Source: Devosia sp. (GTDB lineage: Bacteria; Pseudomonadota; Alphaproteobacteria; Rhizobiales; Devosiaceae). From it: a stretch of DNA of 9,330 bases. The stretch spans positions 1 to 9,330 of the forward strand of contig JANXSI010000070.1 of NCBI GenBank assembly GCA_025352765.1, in the 5' to 3' direction. Numbering within the stretch: the stretch's first letter is position 1; the number at the start of each line of letters is the position of its first letter. The notes under the pieces were generated by a model. That model did not search any database. It was not told where the DNA came from and saw only the letters and a list, made by a program, of their open reading frames with translations. Positions 1-6,406 of the stretch are shown one piece after another. The translations under genes were made by a program, and so were the position numbers.

Positions 1-165
1 CAGCCAGATGATGACCAGCAGCCCCGGCACCAGAAAACCCGCGCTGGTGAAGACGCTGTCGGGAATGGCTTCGCGCAGTCGGAACAGGCCCTGCCGCTTC
101 TGTGCCTTGCGGCGATCGGCACGGCCGGCGGCAGCGGCTTCGGCAACGGTCAATCGAGGGGCCAT
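1..165 (-). CDS. ABC transporter permease, N-terminal part (cut by window edge)
   Basis: Only the first 55 codons are present, from an ATG at 165-163 running off the left edge. Residues 1-38 form a basic, alanine-rich cytoplasmic tail (MAPRLTVAEAAAAGRADRRK...). From about residue 39 a hydrophobic stretch begins (TSAGFLVPGLLVIIWL), which is the expected first membrane helix. It lies 57 nt downstream of a periplasmic binding protein gene on the same strand, the usual order in NitT/TauT-type importers. I therefore infer that it is the inner-membrane channel subunit of that importer, with the ATPase gene probably beyond the window. No good Shine-Dalgarno sequence precedes the ATG, but no other Met lies in the visible part. 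The permease identity rests on the N-terminal pattern and the neighbour; the conserved permease loop (EAA motif) is outside the window. Confidence 0.72.
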   Translation of the reverse strand, partial: MAPRLTVAEAAAAGRADRRKAQKRQGLFRLREAIPDSVFTSAGFLVPGLLVIIWL

Positions 166-186
166 GGGACTACTTGGACAAGGAAC

Positions 187-210
187 GGCCGGCGCACATG
201 GGCGCCGGCC
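187..210 (-). other. Intercistronic hairpin between binding-protein and permease genes
   Basis: A perfect 9-bp inverted repeat (GGCCGGCGC at 187-195 and GCGCCGGCC at 202-210) has a 6-nt spacer. It lies in the 57-nt gap between the substrate-binding-protein stop and the permease start. On the minus-strand transcript it would form a very stable all-G/C stem. No clean U-run follows, so a full terminator is unlikely. By analogy with other ABC importer operons, the likely role is partial attenuation or 3'-end protection that keeps binding-protein levels above permease levels. That role is inference. Confidence 0.55.
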
Positions 211-222
211 CGAAGGGTGAGG

Positions 223-1191
223 TTACTTCCCGGCGACCGCGTGCAGCGCCGTTAGGTCGAGCATCTCGTCGCCGGTCGGCAGCACCTTGATCTCGTCGGG
301 CTTGGCTTCCTGCATGATCTTGCCGATGTCGCCGACCGTCGCCTGGAAGTCCCCGCCGAGCGCCTTGACGTTCTCGTCGAGGCTGTAGAGCTGGACGCCG
401 GCAAACGCCGTCTTGAACTCCTCCATCGGGCTGCCGACGGCATCGGCGATGATCTTTCCGCCTTCCTCGGGGTTGGCGCGCAGGAACACCACGGCCTCGT
501 TCCAGGCTTTGATGATGCCTTCGAGTTCCTTCTGGTGGCCGGTGATGAAGCTCGTCTGCGCCGCCAGCACGTCGCTGATCAGGCCCGGCTTCTCGCCGGC
601 GCTGTAGAGGATCTTGAAGTCCGGGCCCTGGGCGAGCGCCGCCGAGATATAGGGCTCATAGGTCACCGCCACGTCGACGCGGCCGGCGATCAGCGCGAGG
701 CCGGCATCCGAGGCATTGATCGGCACCGCCTCGACGTCCTTGATGGTCATCCCGTTGGCGTTGAGCGCATAGTTGATCAGGAGGTCGCTCGTCGCGCCGA
801 CCTCGAAGGCCACCTTCTTGCCCTTGATCTCGGCGATCGACTTGATCGACTTGCCGGCCAGCACCGCGTCGGCGGTGGTCGAGCCGTCCATGAGCATGAA
901 GCCCTTGAGATCGACGCCGTTGTTGCGCTGCAGGATCACGCCGTTGGTCGCGATCGAGGTGACCTGGATGTTGCCGCTGGCGAGCGCCGCCGCGATGTCC
1001 TGGTCGTAGCTGAAGTTGACCAGCGCCGCATCGACGCCCTGTTCCTTGAAGAAGCCCTTGGCCTCGGCGATCCATAGCGGGCCGTAGCCCAGCCAGGGCT
1101 GCAGCCCGATCTTGATGGTCTCGGCCTGCGCCGGAACGGCCGCGAGCAGGGCAATCGCCGTGCCGGCAAGGGTCAGTTTTGCGAATTTCAT
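223..1191 (-). CDS. NMT1/TauA-like ABC transporter substrate-binding protein
   Basis: A 322-residue periplasmic binding protein that captures a small solute and delivers it to the membrane permease encoded just downstream. Residues 1-23 are a Sec signal peptide: MKFAK, a hydrophobic core, and a likely cleavage site after AQA. The mature part has the family pattern of nitrate/sulfonate/taurine-type binding proteins. LQPWLGYGPLWIAEAKGFF (about 30-48) is the first lobe. AGKSIKSIAEIKGKKVAFE (about 112-130) and GATSD (132-136) form the hinge and ligand-loop region. VAVTYEPY (about 174-181) is in the second lobe. The start is supported by an AGAGGA ribosome-binding site about 7 nt upstream of the ATG. 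It lies 51 nt downstream of the dimethylformamidase-like gene on the same strand, so the two are probably co-transcribed and the ligand may be that enzyme's substrate or a relative. The ligand cannot be read from sequence; taurine, sulfonates, pyrimidine precursors and amides are all possible for this family. Confidence 0.9.
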   Translation of the reverse strand: MKFAKLTLAGTAIALLAAVPAQAETIKIGLQPWLGYGPLWIAEAKGFFKEQGVDAALVNFSYDQDIAAALASGNIQVTSIATNGVILQRNNGVDLKGFMLMDGSTTADAVLAGKSIKSIAEIKGKKVAFEVGATSDLLINYALNANGMTIKDVEAVPINASDAGLALIAGRVDVAVTYEPYISAALAQGPDFKILYSAGEKPGLISDVLAAQTSFITGHQKELEGIIKAWNEAVVFLRANPEEGGKIIADAVGSPMEEFKTAFAGVQLYSLDENVKALGGDFQATVGDIGKIMQEAKPDEIKVLPTGDEMLDLTALHAVAGK

Positions 1192-1242
1192 GGGCAGATC
1201 CTCTGGATGGCGAGATAGGGTGCAGATGCTGTCGGCATTCTT

Positions 1243-3237
1243 CTACGGTAATTCCTCGTTTGAAAAGTGCGTCAGCAGATTCCGCGTCAGCCGGCCGACG
1301 TCATTGTCGGCCCCGGGACCGGGGAGGGCCCCGAGGAACGACACCGAACTGGCCGAAAACACCGCGCCGCCCGAGGCATGCCGCCAGAAGATCATGTCGG
1401 CCCGGCGCTGCGCCGCGCGTTCCGGCGCCCCCGCCTCGAACCACTTACCGGGGTCTCCCACATAGTCGTCGGGAAAGCCGGTGGCCGTTGCCAGCACCAC
1501 CACGTCAGGCGGCGTGCCCAGGTGCGGGCTCGTGCAGTCCACCTCATAGCCGGCGGCGCCGCCCAGCACGATGCTGCTGCCGCCGAACACCTCGCTCACC
1601 CCCTCGAACAACCAGTCGAACTCGGTGCTGGCTGCCGTACGGGTGAACGGCAACGCTTTCGAAAACCCCATCAGCGAGATGCCGACGCCGACGAGCTTGT
1701 ATTCGCCCCGGCCGCGATCCCGGAAATAGCCACCGGGCTCGTTGGTCAGCGCCAGCGGCATTTCGCCGAGCGGGCCGTCCCAGGTCCGGCCCGACTGCGT
1801 CGGCCCGCGCCGCAGTTCCATCAGATCGTCCTTGAAGGCAACCACCGCCGCAAAGCCGTTGCCGCCCAGGTAGGCGAGATGGCCGCCTTGCGCGATATAG
1901 GCGCGGTAGGCCTCTTCCATCGCGCTCGACAGATATTCGGGGTGGCTGCCGGTGGCGACGCCGGCATAGCGCGACAGCAGCTCGACGCCGCCCGTGTGCA
2001 GCTCGGCGTCGGTGACCACGTCGATGGCGATGCCGTCTCGCGCGCAGAATTTGAGGAAGTGCAGATCCACTGGCAGCCCGTGCGGGTCGCCGCAGAGCGG
2101 ATACACATAGTCGTCGCGCACCGTCGCCTTCGGCCGCCGGGTCGAGGCCAGCGACACGCCGCTGCCGTCAGCGTGGTAGTCGTAAAGCGAGCGCAACTCG
2201 TTATCGCGGGCGAATTCGTGCGCCCGGTCCGTCCCGATCCACTCGTAAAGATGCGGCGGCAGATGCTCGTCGGCATAGGCGAGATAGGTCGCCGTCGGCA
2301 CGACGAACAGCAGCCTCGCCTTGGGCACGGCGGCCGTGACGAAAAACGGGATGCGCTCAACGTTCTCGCCCGCCACCAGCTCGAACGCATAGACCCCGGA
2401 CTCCGCCTCCGCCGGCACCTCGGCTTCGTAGCTCGCCGGCCAATCGAGCCCGGCAAGGTCGGTGTCATGGAGGTGGATCGCATCATAGTGGGCCGGCGTC
2501 CGTCGCGGATCGAGACTGGTGCCGTCCCAGCGCGCCGAGGTAACGCAGAATGTGGGGTTGCCATGGAACACCAGCCCGACGCTGTCCGCCAGCAGCGGGC
2601 CCGTGCTGAACAGCGTTGGGAACGACCAAAGCACCTGCCGCGTCGCCCCGCTGATCGCAATCGCGGCGAGCCGGCAGTTGAGCGTCGGCTCGACCTCGGC
2701 GCGGTCCGAGCCGAACCGCAGCATGGTCGGGTCGAGCAGCCGCATCGGCGCTGTCAGACTGAAGGGTTTGAAGGCCTCGAGCGAAGTGATCACCAGCTCG
2801 CCGCCGTCGCGGTCGATGCGAAAGCCGAGCCACTCCCTCAGCGGGATCGTCCCAAGGACGGCATCGCCTTCGAGGCTGCGAAACACCAGCCGATCGCCAT
2901 CAAGCCGCAGCGCCTCGTGGCCGGCGTCGAGCAGCGTCCGCACGCCTTCGTTGCGCGTTGCCATGAATTCGAACGCGATGCTCTCGATCCGCCCGAGAGG
3001 CCAGAGATCGTCGACCTCGAGCCAGGCCCCTTGCGACAATGTGCCGTGCAGAGCCGGCGTCACGGTCGCGACCGGCCAGGCTTCCATCGGCATACCATCG
3101 CGATCGAGCCGCCGGATGCGCACCGAACTGATCTCGCGGTCGGTCGAGATGCTGAGCCGCCGCAGCCCGGCCGGGCCGCTCCACGGCTCGGCATAGCCGG
3201 CAATCGCCATCGCGCGGTGGTTCACCTGTCGAAGCAT
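1243..3237 (-). CDS. N,N-dimethylformamidase large-subunit-like amidohydrolase
   Basis: A 664-residue protein resembling the catalytic (large) subunit of N,N-dimethylformamidase, which hydrolyses DMF to formate and dimethylamine using a mononuclear iron held by two Tyr and one carboxylate. Visible family signatures are the N-terminal IAGYAEPWSGPAG (about 12-24), a beta-rich middle region, and a C-terminal Rossmann-like half containing YVYPLCGDPHGLPVDLHFL (about 377-395) and TGSHPEY (429-435). Also present are LAYLGGNGF (about 454-462) and NEPGGYFRDRGR followed by LVGVG (about 499-518). Tyr435 and Glu500 are my best candidates for two of the iron ligands; this comes from motif position, not alignment. 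It has no signal peptide. It is about 100 residues shorter than the characterised enzyme as I recall it, and no small-subunit gene lies beside it. Met10 (start at 3210) is a credible alternative start, since the family match begins there. The substrate is probably an N-substituted amide, not necessarily DMF. Confidence 0.82.
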   Translation of the reverse strand: MLRQVNHRAMAIAGYAEPWSGPAGLRRLSISTDREISSVRIRRLDRDGMPMEAWPVATVTPALHGTLSQGAWLEVDDLWPLGRIESIAFEFMATRNEGVRTLLDAGHEALRLDGDRLVFRSLEGDAVLGTIPLREWLGFRIDRDGGELVITSLEAFKPFSLTAPMRLLDPTMLRFGSDRAEVEPTLNCRLAAIAISGATRQVLWSFPTLFSTGPLLADSVGLVFHGNPTFCVTSARWDGTSLDPRRTPAHYDAIHLHDTDLAGLDWPASYEAEVPAEAESGVYAFELVAGENVERIPFFVTAAVPKARLLFVVPTATYLAYADEHLPPHLYEWIGTDRAHEFARDNELRSLYDYHADGSGVSLASTRRPKATVRDDYVYPLCGDPHGLPVDLHFLKFCARDGIAIDVVTDAELHTGGVELLSRYAGVATGSHPEYLSSAMEEAYRAYIAQGGHLAYLGGNGFAAVVAFKDDLMELRRGPTQSGRTWDGPLGEMPLALTNEPGGYFRDRGRGEYKLVGVGISLMGFSKALPFTRTAASTEFDWLFEGVSEVFGGSSIVLGGAAGYEVDCTSPHLGTPPDVVVLATATGFPDDYVGDPGKWFEAGAPERAAQRRADMIFWRHASGGAVFSASSVSFLGALPGPGADNDVGRLTRNLLTHFSNEELP

Positions 3238-3287
3238 GCCGATGCGTCCAAAGCCCGCTTGCGCCCCGCCCCGGGGTTTCGCGTCAT

Positions 3288-3316
3288 CTTATCGTCGTCG
3301 CGCCCGTTGAGCACAA
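3288..3316 (-). promoter_or_regulatory. Candidate sigma-70-type promoter for the dimethylformamidase-like gene
   Basis: On the minus strand, TTGTGC (3316-3311) and GATAAG (3293-3288) are separated by 17 nt. They match 3/6 and 4/6 positions of the -35 and -10 consensus. The predicted start near 3281 gives a leader of about 44 nt before the ATG at 3237. This is the best-spaced pair I could find in the divergent region, but the match is modest. No comparable pair was clear for the plus-strand genes. Confidence 0.35.
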
Positions 3317-3318
3317 CG
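3305..3318. repeat. Short inverted repeat overlapping the candidate -35 (possible operator)
   Basis: CGTTG-AGCA-CAACG is a perfect 5-bp inverted repeat with a 4-nt spacer. It sits in the middle of the 137-bp divergent gap and overlaps the candidate -35 element of the minus-strand promoter. Its size and position fit a dimeric repressor or activator site serving both directions. No regulator gene is in the window, and a repeat this short can occur by chance. Confidence 0.3.
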
Positions 3319-3350
3319 CCCATTTCCAAGCGCGTCGGCATGTCGCAATA

Positions 3351-3363
3351 GTGCGCATCGCAC
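3351..3363. repeat. Short inverted repeat just upstream of the dehydrogenase ribosome-binding site
   Basis: GTGCG-CAT-CGCAC is a 5-bp perfect inverted repeat with a 3-nt centre. It ends one base before the GGGAG ribosome-binding site of the plus-strand dehydrogenase gene. It could be an operator half of the divergent control region or a small mRNA hairpin near the ribosome-binding site. Evidence is limited to symmetry and location. Confidence 0.25.
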
Positions 3364-3364
3364 A

Positions 3365-3369
3365 GGGAG
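3365..3369 (+). promoter_or_regulatory. Ribosome-binding site fixing the dehydrogenase start
   Basis: GGGAG lies 5 nt before the ATG at 3375. It supports that ATG over an in-frame GTG at 3351, which would add eight residues (MRIAQGVP) not expected in the family and has no comparable site upstream. Confidence 0.7.
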
Positions 3370-3374
3370 TGCCC

Positions 3375-4154
3375 ATGACCAGCAAGGCTGCTGCACGCTT
3401 CGACCTCACCGGACAGATCGCGCTGGTCACCGGCGCCAGCCGCGGCATCGGCGCGGCGCTGGCCCTGGGACTCGCCGAAGCGGGCGCCGACGTGATCCTC
3501 GCGGCCCGCAGCCACGGGGCGCTCGACGAAGTCGCGGCCCAGATCCGGGCGCTCGGCCGCAAAGCCTGGGTCGAGTCGCTCGATGTCGCCGACATCGCCT
3601 CGATCGACGCGCTGTTCGCGCGGCTCGCGACGGCATCGGTCACCCCGACCATCCTCGTCAACAACGCCGGCACCGAAGAGGTGACCCCCTCGCTCGACGT
3701 CACCGAGGCGATCTGGGACAGGATCGTCGACACCAACCTCAAGGGCGCCTTCTTCGTCGCCCGCGCCTTCGCCGCCGCGTGTCTTGCCGCCGACCATCGC
3801 GGCAGCATCGTCAATCTCTGCTCGCTCAGTTCCGAAGTCGGAATCCCGACCGCGGCGCCCTATACCTCGTCCAAGAGTGGTCTTGCCGGCATGACCCGGG
3901 CACTCGCCGCCGAATGGGCGCCGCGCGGCATCCGCGTCAACGGCCTCGGGCCTGGCTATTTCGAGACCGAAATGACCGCCAGCTTCTACGCCGACGCCGC
4001 CTGGCGGGCGGCGATGCTGCAAAAACTTCCGCTCGGCCGGTTCGGCGAACTCGACGACCTCGTCGGCGCCGCGATCTATCTCTGCGCCCCTGCCTCGGCC
4101 TACGTCACCGGGCAGGTGCTCTACGTCGACGGCGGCTACCTCGCGAGCATCTGA
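3375..4154 (+). CDS. Classical short-chain dehydrogenase/reductase (SDR)
   Basis: A 259-residue NAD(P)-dependent oxidoreductase of the classical SDR family, with full length and all core motifs. The cofactor loop TGASRGIG is at 19-26, the structural NNAG at 96-99 and the active-site Asn at 121 (DTNLKG). The catalytic triad is Ser150, Tyr163 and Lys167 (YTSSK), with the usual 13-residue Ser-Tyr spacing. PG in LGPGYFETEM follows the active site, and the C-terminal YVDGGY is present. Arg23 in the glycine loop and AAR after the second strand favour NADP(H) over NAD(H); this is inference. The start is set by GGGAG 5 nt upstream. The stop lies 2 nt before the deacetylase-family gene, so the two are almost certainly co-transcribed and translationally coupled. 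The substrate is unknown. Sequence alone does not separate a gluconate-5-dehydrogenase-like role from other alcohol or ketone substrates, so no gene symbol is given. Confidence 0.93.
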   Translation: MTSKAAARFDLTGQIALVTGASRGIGAALALGLAEAGADVILAARSHGALDEVAAQIRALGRKAWVESLDVADIASIDALFARLATASVTPTILVNNAGTEEVTPSLDVTEAIWDRIVDTNLKGAFFVARAFAAACLAADHRGSIVNLCSLSSEVGIPTAAPYTSSKSGLAGMTRALAAEWAPRGIRVNGLGPGYFETEMTASFYADAAWRAAMLQKLPLGRFGELDDLVGAAIYLCAPASAYVTGQVLYVDGGYLASI

Positions 4155-4156
4155 CA

Positions 4157-5011
4157 ATGACCCAAAAGCCTCCCGTGCAGGTCGCGCTGACCTTCGATTT
4201 CGACGCCTATTCCACCTGGATCGGCAGCCACAACGCCACTTCGCCCAGCATGCTGTCGCGCGGCGAGTTCGGCCCGGTCGGCGTCCGGCGCATCCTGCCG
4301 CTGCTCGAGCGCTTCGGCATCAAGGCGACCTTCTTCGTCCCCGGCCACACCGCGCTGGCGTTTCCGAGCGCCGTGTGCGCCATCCGCGATGGCGGCCACG
4401 AGATCGGCCACCATGGCTGGGTGCACGAGAACCCGGTGCTGCTGTCGCCCGACGAGGAGCGGCACGTCCTGCTGCGCGGCCTCGAGGCGCTTGAGCAGGT
4501 CGCTGGCGTTCGCCCCACCGGCTATCGCTCGCCCGCCTGGGACAACAGTTCTGCGACCGTGCCGCTGCTGCTCGAGCACGGGTTCGAGTACGAAAGCTCG
4601 ATGATGGGCCACGACTACGAGCCCTATTGGTGCCGGGTCGGCGATGCCTGGAGCAAGACCGAAGCCTTCGAGTTCGGCACCCCGGTCGATCTCGTCGAAC
4701 TGCCGGTCGCCTGGCATCTCGACGATTTTCCGCATTTCGAGTTCATGGCCGGGGCCCTGCCAGGCGGCCGAGCGCCCTCGAGCGTCCTCGAGACCTGGAT
4801 CGCCGAGTTCGACTATCTTCACGACCGCGTCGGTGAGGGCGTCCTCGTCGTCACCATGCATCCCCAGATCATCGGCCGTGGCTCGCGCATGCTGATGCTC
4901 GAGCAGTTCATCGCCCACGTGGCCAGCCGGCCCAACGCCGGCTTCACCAGCTGCATCGACTACGTGAGCCACTGGCGGCAGGGCAGGACGCCGTCGCTGC
5001 CGCCCCGCTAA
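4157..5011 (+). CDS. Polysaccharide-deacetylase-family (NodB-fold) hydrolase, cytoplasmic, cyclic-imidase/HpPgdA-like
   Basis: A 284-residue NodB-fold metal-dependent amidohydrolase. The motifs are TFDFD (12-16, with Asp14 and Asp16), HGWVHE (86-91, with His86 and His90), RSPAWD (124-129) and TMHPQIIGRGSR (233-244, with His235). Asp-His-His is the expected metal triad of the family. There is no signal peptide or membrane anchor, so it should act in the cytoplasm, unlike exported chitin or peptidoglycan deacetylases. SRGEFG, MMGHDYEPYW and DDFPHFEF resemble the branch containing cyclic imide hydrolase, PuuE-type allantoinase and H. pylori PgdA-like proteins, as I recall those families. With a dimethylformamidase-like gene across the divergent gap, hydrolysis of a cyclic imide, ureide or amide is more plausible than cell-wall deacetylation. 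The start ATG is 2 nt after the dehydrogenase stop. The exact substrate is not determinable here. Confidence 0.87.
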   Translation: MTQKPPVQVALTFDFDAYSTWIGSHNATSPSMLSRGEFGPVGVRRILPLLERFGIKATFFVPGHTALAFPSAVCAIRDGGHEIGHHGWVHENPVLLSPDEERHVLLRGLEALEQVAGVRPTGYRSPAWDNSSATVPLLLEHGFEYESSMMGHDYEPYWCRVGDAWSKTEAFEFGTPVDLVELPVAWHLDDFPHFEFMAGALPGGRAPSSVLETWIAEFDYLHDRVGEGVLVVTMHPQIIGRGSRMLMLEQFIAHVASRPNAGFTSCIDYVSHWRQGRTPSLPPR

Positions 5012-5012
5012 C

Positions 5013-6356
5013 TCAGACGGAAGCCGAATGCCGCGCCGCGCCGGTGCCGAAATAGCTGTCGAAGCGCGCCGCGATCGAGCGGACGAACGGCCGTCCGGCG
5101 GCACTCACGACAAACGCATCGTCCTCGATGCTCACATTGTCGTCGTCCGCCGCGACCTCCTGCAGTTCGGCCAGCAGTGGTTGCGCCGCGTCGCCGAACC
5201 GATTTGTCAGCTCGCGGGCCGACACGGCAAAGTCGCACATCAAGCGCTCGATCACCCAGCCGCGCATCCGGTCGTCGCTGTTGAGCGCAATGCCGCGTGC
5301 CACCGCCAGACCCGTCTCGTTGACGTGTCGCATATACTCGCCCGTCGCCGTCACGTTCTGCAGATGCCCCTGCGGCAGCGCCCCGATGGCCGAAGCGCCA
5401 AAGCCCAGCAGCACTGGCGCGGCGTCGGTGGTGTAGCCCTGGAAATTGCGGTGCAGGGCCCCGGCTTTGGCCGCCATCGCCAGGCTGTCGGTCGGCAGCG
5501 CGAAGTGGTCGATGCCGATTGCCTCATAGCCAGCCGCGAGCAGCTTCGCCGCAGCCGCCTGCGATTGCGCGAAGCGCGCCTCGAGATCGGGCAGGGCCGC
5601 CTCGTCGATCATCTTCTGGTGCGTCTTCATCCACGGCACATGCGCATAACCAAACAGCGCAATCCGGTCGGGACGCATCGACAACACAAGATCGATCGTC
5701 GCCTCGACGCTGGCCACCGTCTGGTGCGGCAGCCCATAGAGCACGTCGAGATTGACCGATCCGACGCCACGCTCCCGCATCCCGTCGACCACCGCACGGG
5801 TCTGCTCAAAACTCTGCGGCCGGTTGATCGCCGCCTGCACCTTCGGGTCGAAATCCTGGACGCCGACGCTGATCCGCGTCACGCCGGCCTTGGCGAACGC
5901 GTCGTAACGATCCGCCGTCATGTCGTTGGGGTCGATCTCGATGCTGAACTCAAATCCATCCGCCTCGCCGAACAGTTCGCGCGCGACCGTGCCGAGCCGC
6001 ATCATGTCGTCCGGTTGCAGCATCGACGGCGATCCGCCGCCGAGATGCAATGCCACGGCCCTGCCGCGCCCGTCGAGAAGGCCTGCGACAGTCTGCATTT
6101 CCTTGATCACCACCGGCAGATACGCCGCGATTGGATCGTAACGCAGTACCTGCTTGGTATGGCAGCCGCAGAACCAGCACAGCCGGTCACAGAACGGCAC
6201 ATGCACGTAGAGCGACAGCGCCGAGTCCTCGGGCAACGTCTGCAGCCAGTCGGCATAGGCGGAACTGTCGACCCCGGCATGAAAATGCGGCGCCGTCGGA
6301 TAGCTGGTGTAGCGGGGAACCTGCTTGGCGTAGCGAACCGCGAGCGCGTCTGACAT
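5013..6356 (-). CDS. hemN: Oxygen-independent coproporphyrinogen III oxidase (dehydrogenase)
   Basis: A 447-residue radical-SAM enzyme that converts coproporphyrinogen III to protoporphyrinogen IX by two oxidative decarboxylations without O2, in heme biosynthesis. The N-terminal RYTSYPTAPHF (15-25) is typical of true HemN. VHVPFC leads into the iron-sulfur motif with Cys56, Cys60, Cys63 and the extra Cys65 (CX3CX2CXC), which distinguishes HemN from HemW-type heme chaperones. GGGSPS (106-111) is the SAM-binding glycine motif, EIDPNDM (from 140) carries the conserved Glu, and VQDFDPKVQAAINRPQ is a further signature. The C-terminal GRPFVRSIAARFD matches the family end, and the length is normal. 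An AAAGG ribosome-binding site precedes the ATG. A perfect FNR-type box lies about 57 nt upstream, so induction under low oxygen is expected. It is downstream of the MaoC operon on the same strand but probably has its own promoter. Confidence 0.97.
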   Translation of the reverse strand: MSDALAVRYAKQVPRYTSYPTAPHFHAGVDSSAYADWLQTLPEDSALSLYVHVPFCDRLCWFCGCHTKQVLRYDPIAAYLPVVIKEMQTVAGLLDGRGRAVALHLGGGSPSMLQPDDMMRLGTVARELFGEADGFEFSIEIDPNDMTADRYDAFAKAGVTRISVGVQDFDPKVQAAINRPQSFEQTRAVVDGMRERGVGSVNLDVLYGLPHQTVASVEATIDLVLSMRPDRIALFGYAHVPWMKTHQKMIDEAALPDLEARFAQSQAAAAKLLAAGYEAIGIDHFALPTDSLAMAAKAGALHRNFQGYTTDAAPVLLGFGASAIGALPQGHLQNVTATGEYMRHVNETGLAVARGIALNSDDRMRGWVIERLMCDFAVSARELTNRFGDAAQPLLAELQEVAADDDNVSIEDDAFVVSAAGRPFVRSIAARFDSYFGTGAARHSASV

Positions 6357-6363
6357 GGGAAAC

Positions 6364-6377
6364 CGACCTTTCGGTCG
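6364..6377 (-). promoter_or_regulatory. GAAA-tetraloop hairpin covering the hemN ribosome-binding site
   Basis: On the minus-strand transcript CGACC-GAAA-GGUCG forms a 5-bp stem closed by a GNRA-type GAAA tetraloop, 7 nt before the hemN ATG. The AAAGG ribosome-binding sequence (6371-6367) lies in the loop and 3' arm, so folding would hinder initiation. Whether the hairpin is in the mRNA depends on the true transcription start (see findings). Confidence 0.4.
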
Positions 6378-6406
6378 TTCGGTGCCAGACTTCCCGTGTC
6401 CCGGCC

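Noticed and set aside
1192..1242. The 51-nt gap between the dimethylformamidase-like and binding-protein genes, checked for a small-subunit gene or terminator
   Set aside because: Too short for a gene. It contains the AGAGGA ribosome-binding site of the binding-protein gene and no evident hairpin.
3269..3276. CCCCGGGG palindrome in the divergent gap, considered as an operator or hairpin
   Set aside because: An eight-base G/C palindrome is expected by chance in DNA this GC-rich. The possible flanking stem (AAAGCCCG with CGGGGTTT) has a mismatch.
1267..3351. Long plus-strand open frame (694 codons) opposite the dimethylformamidase-like gene
   Set aside because: Its translation is rich in Arg, Ala, Gly and His without family motifs, which is typical of antisense frames in GC-rich coding DNA. 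The minus strand has clear family motifs over the same span.
3222..5104. Minus-strand open frames (311 and 322 codons) opposite the dehydrogenase and deacetylase genes
   Set aside because: Low-complexity Arg/Asp/Gly/Ala-rich translations in antisense to two genes with full catalytic motifs.
5028..6353. Plus-strand open frame (441 codons) opposite hemN
   Set aside because: It mirrors hemN almost exactly, has an arginine-rich composition and no recognisable domain. HemN on the minus strand is unambiguous.
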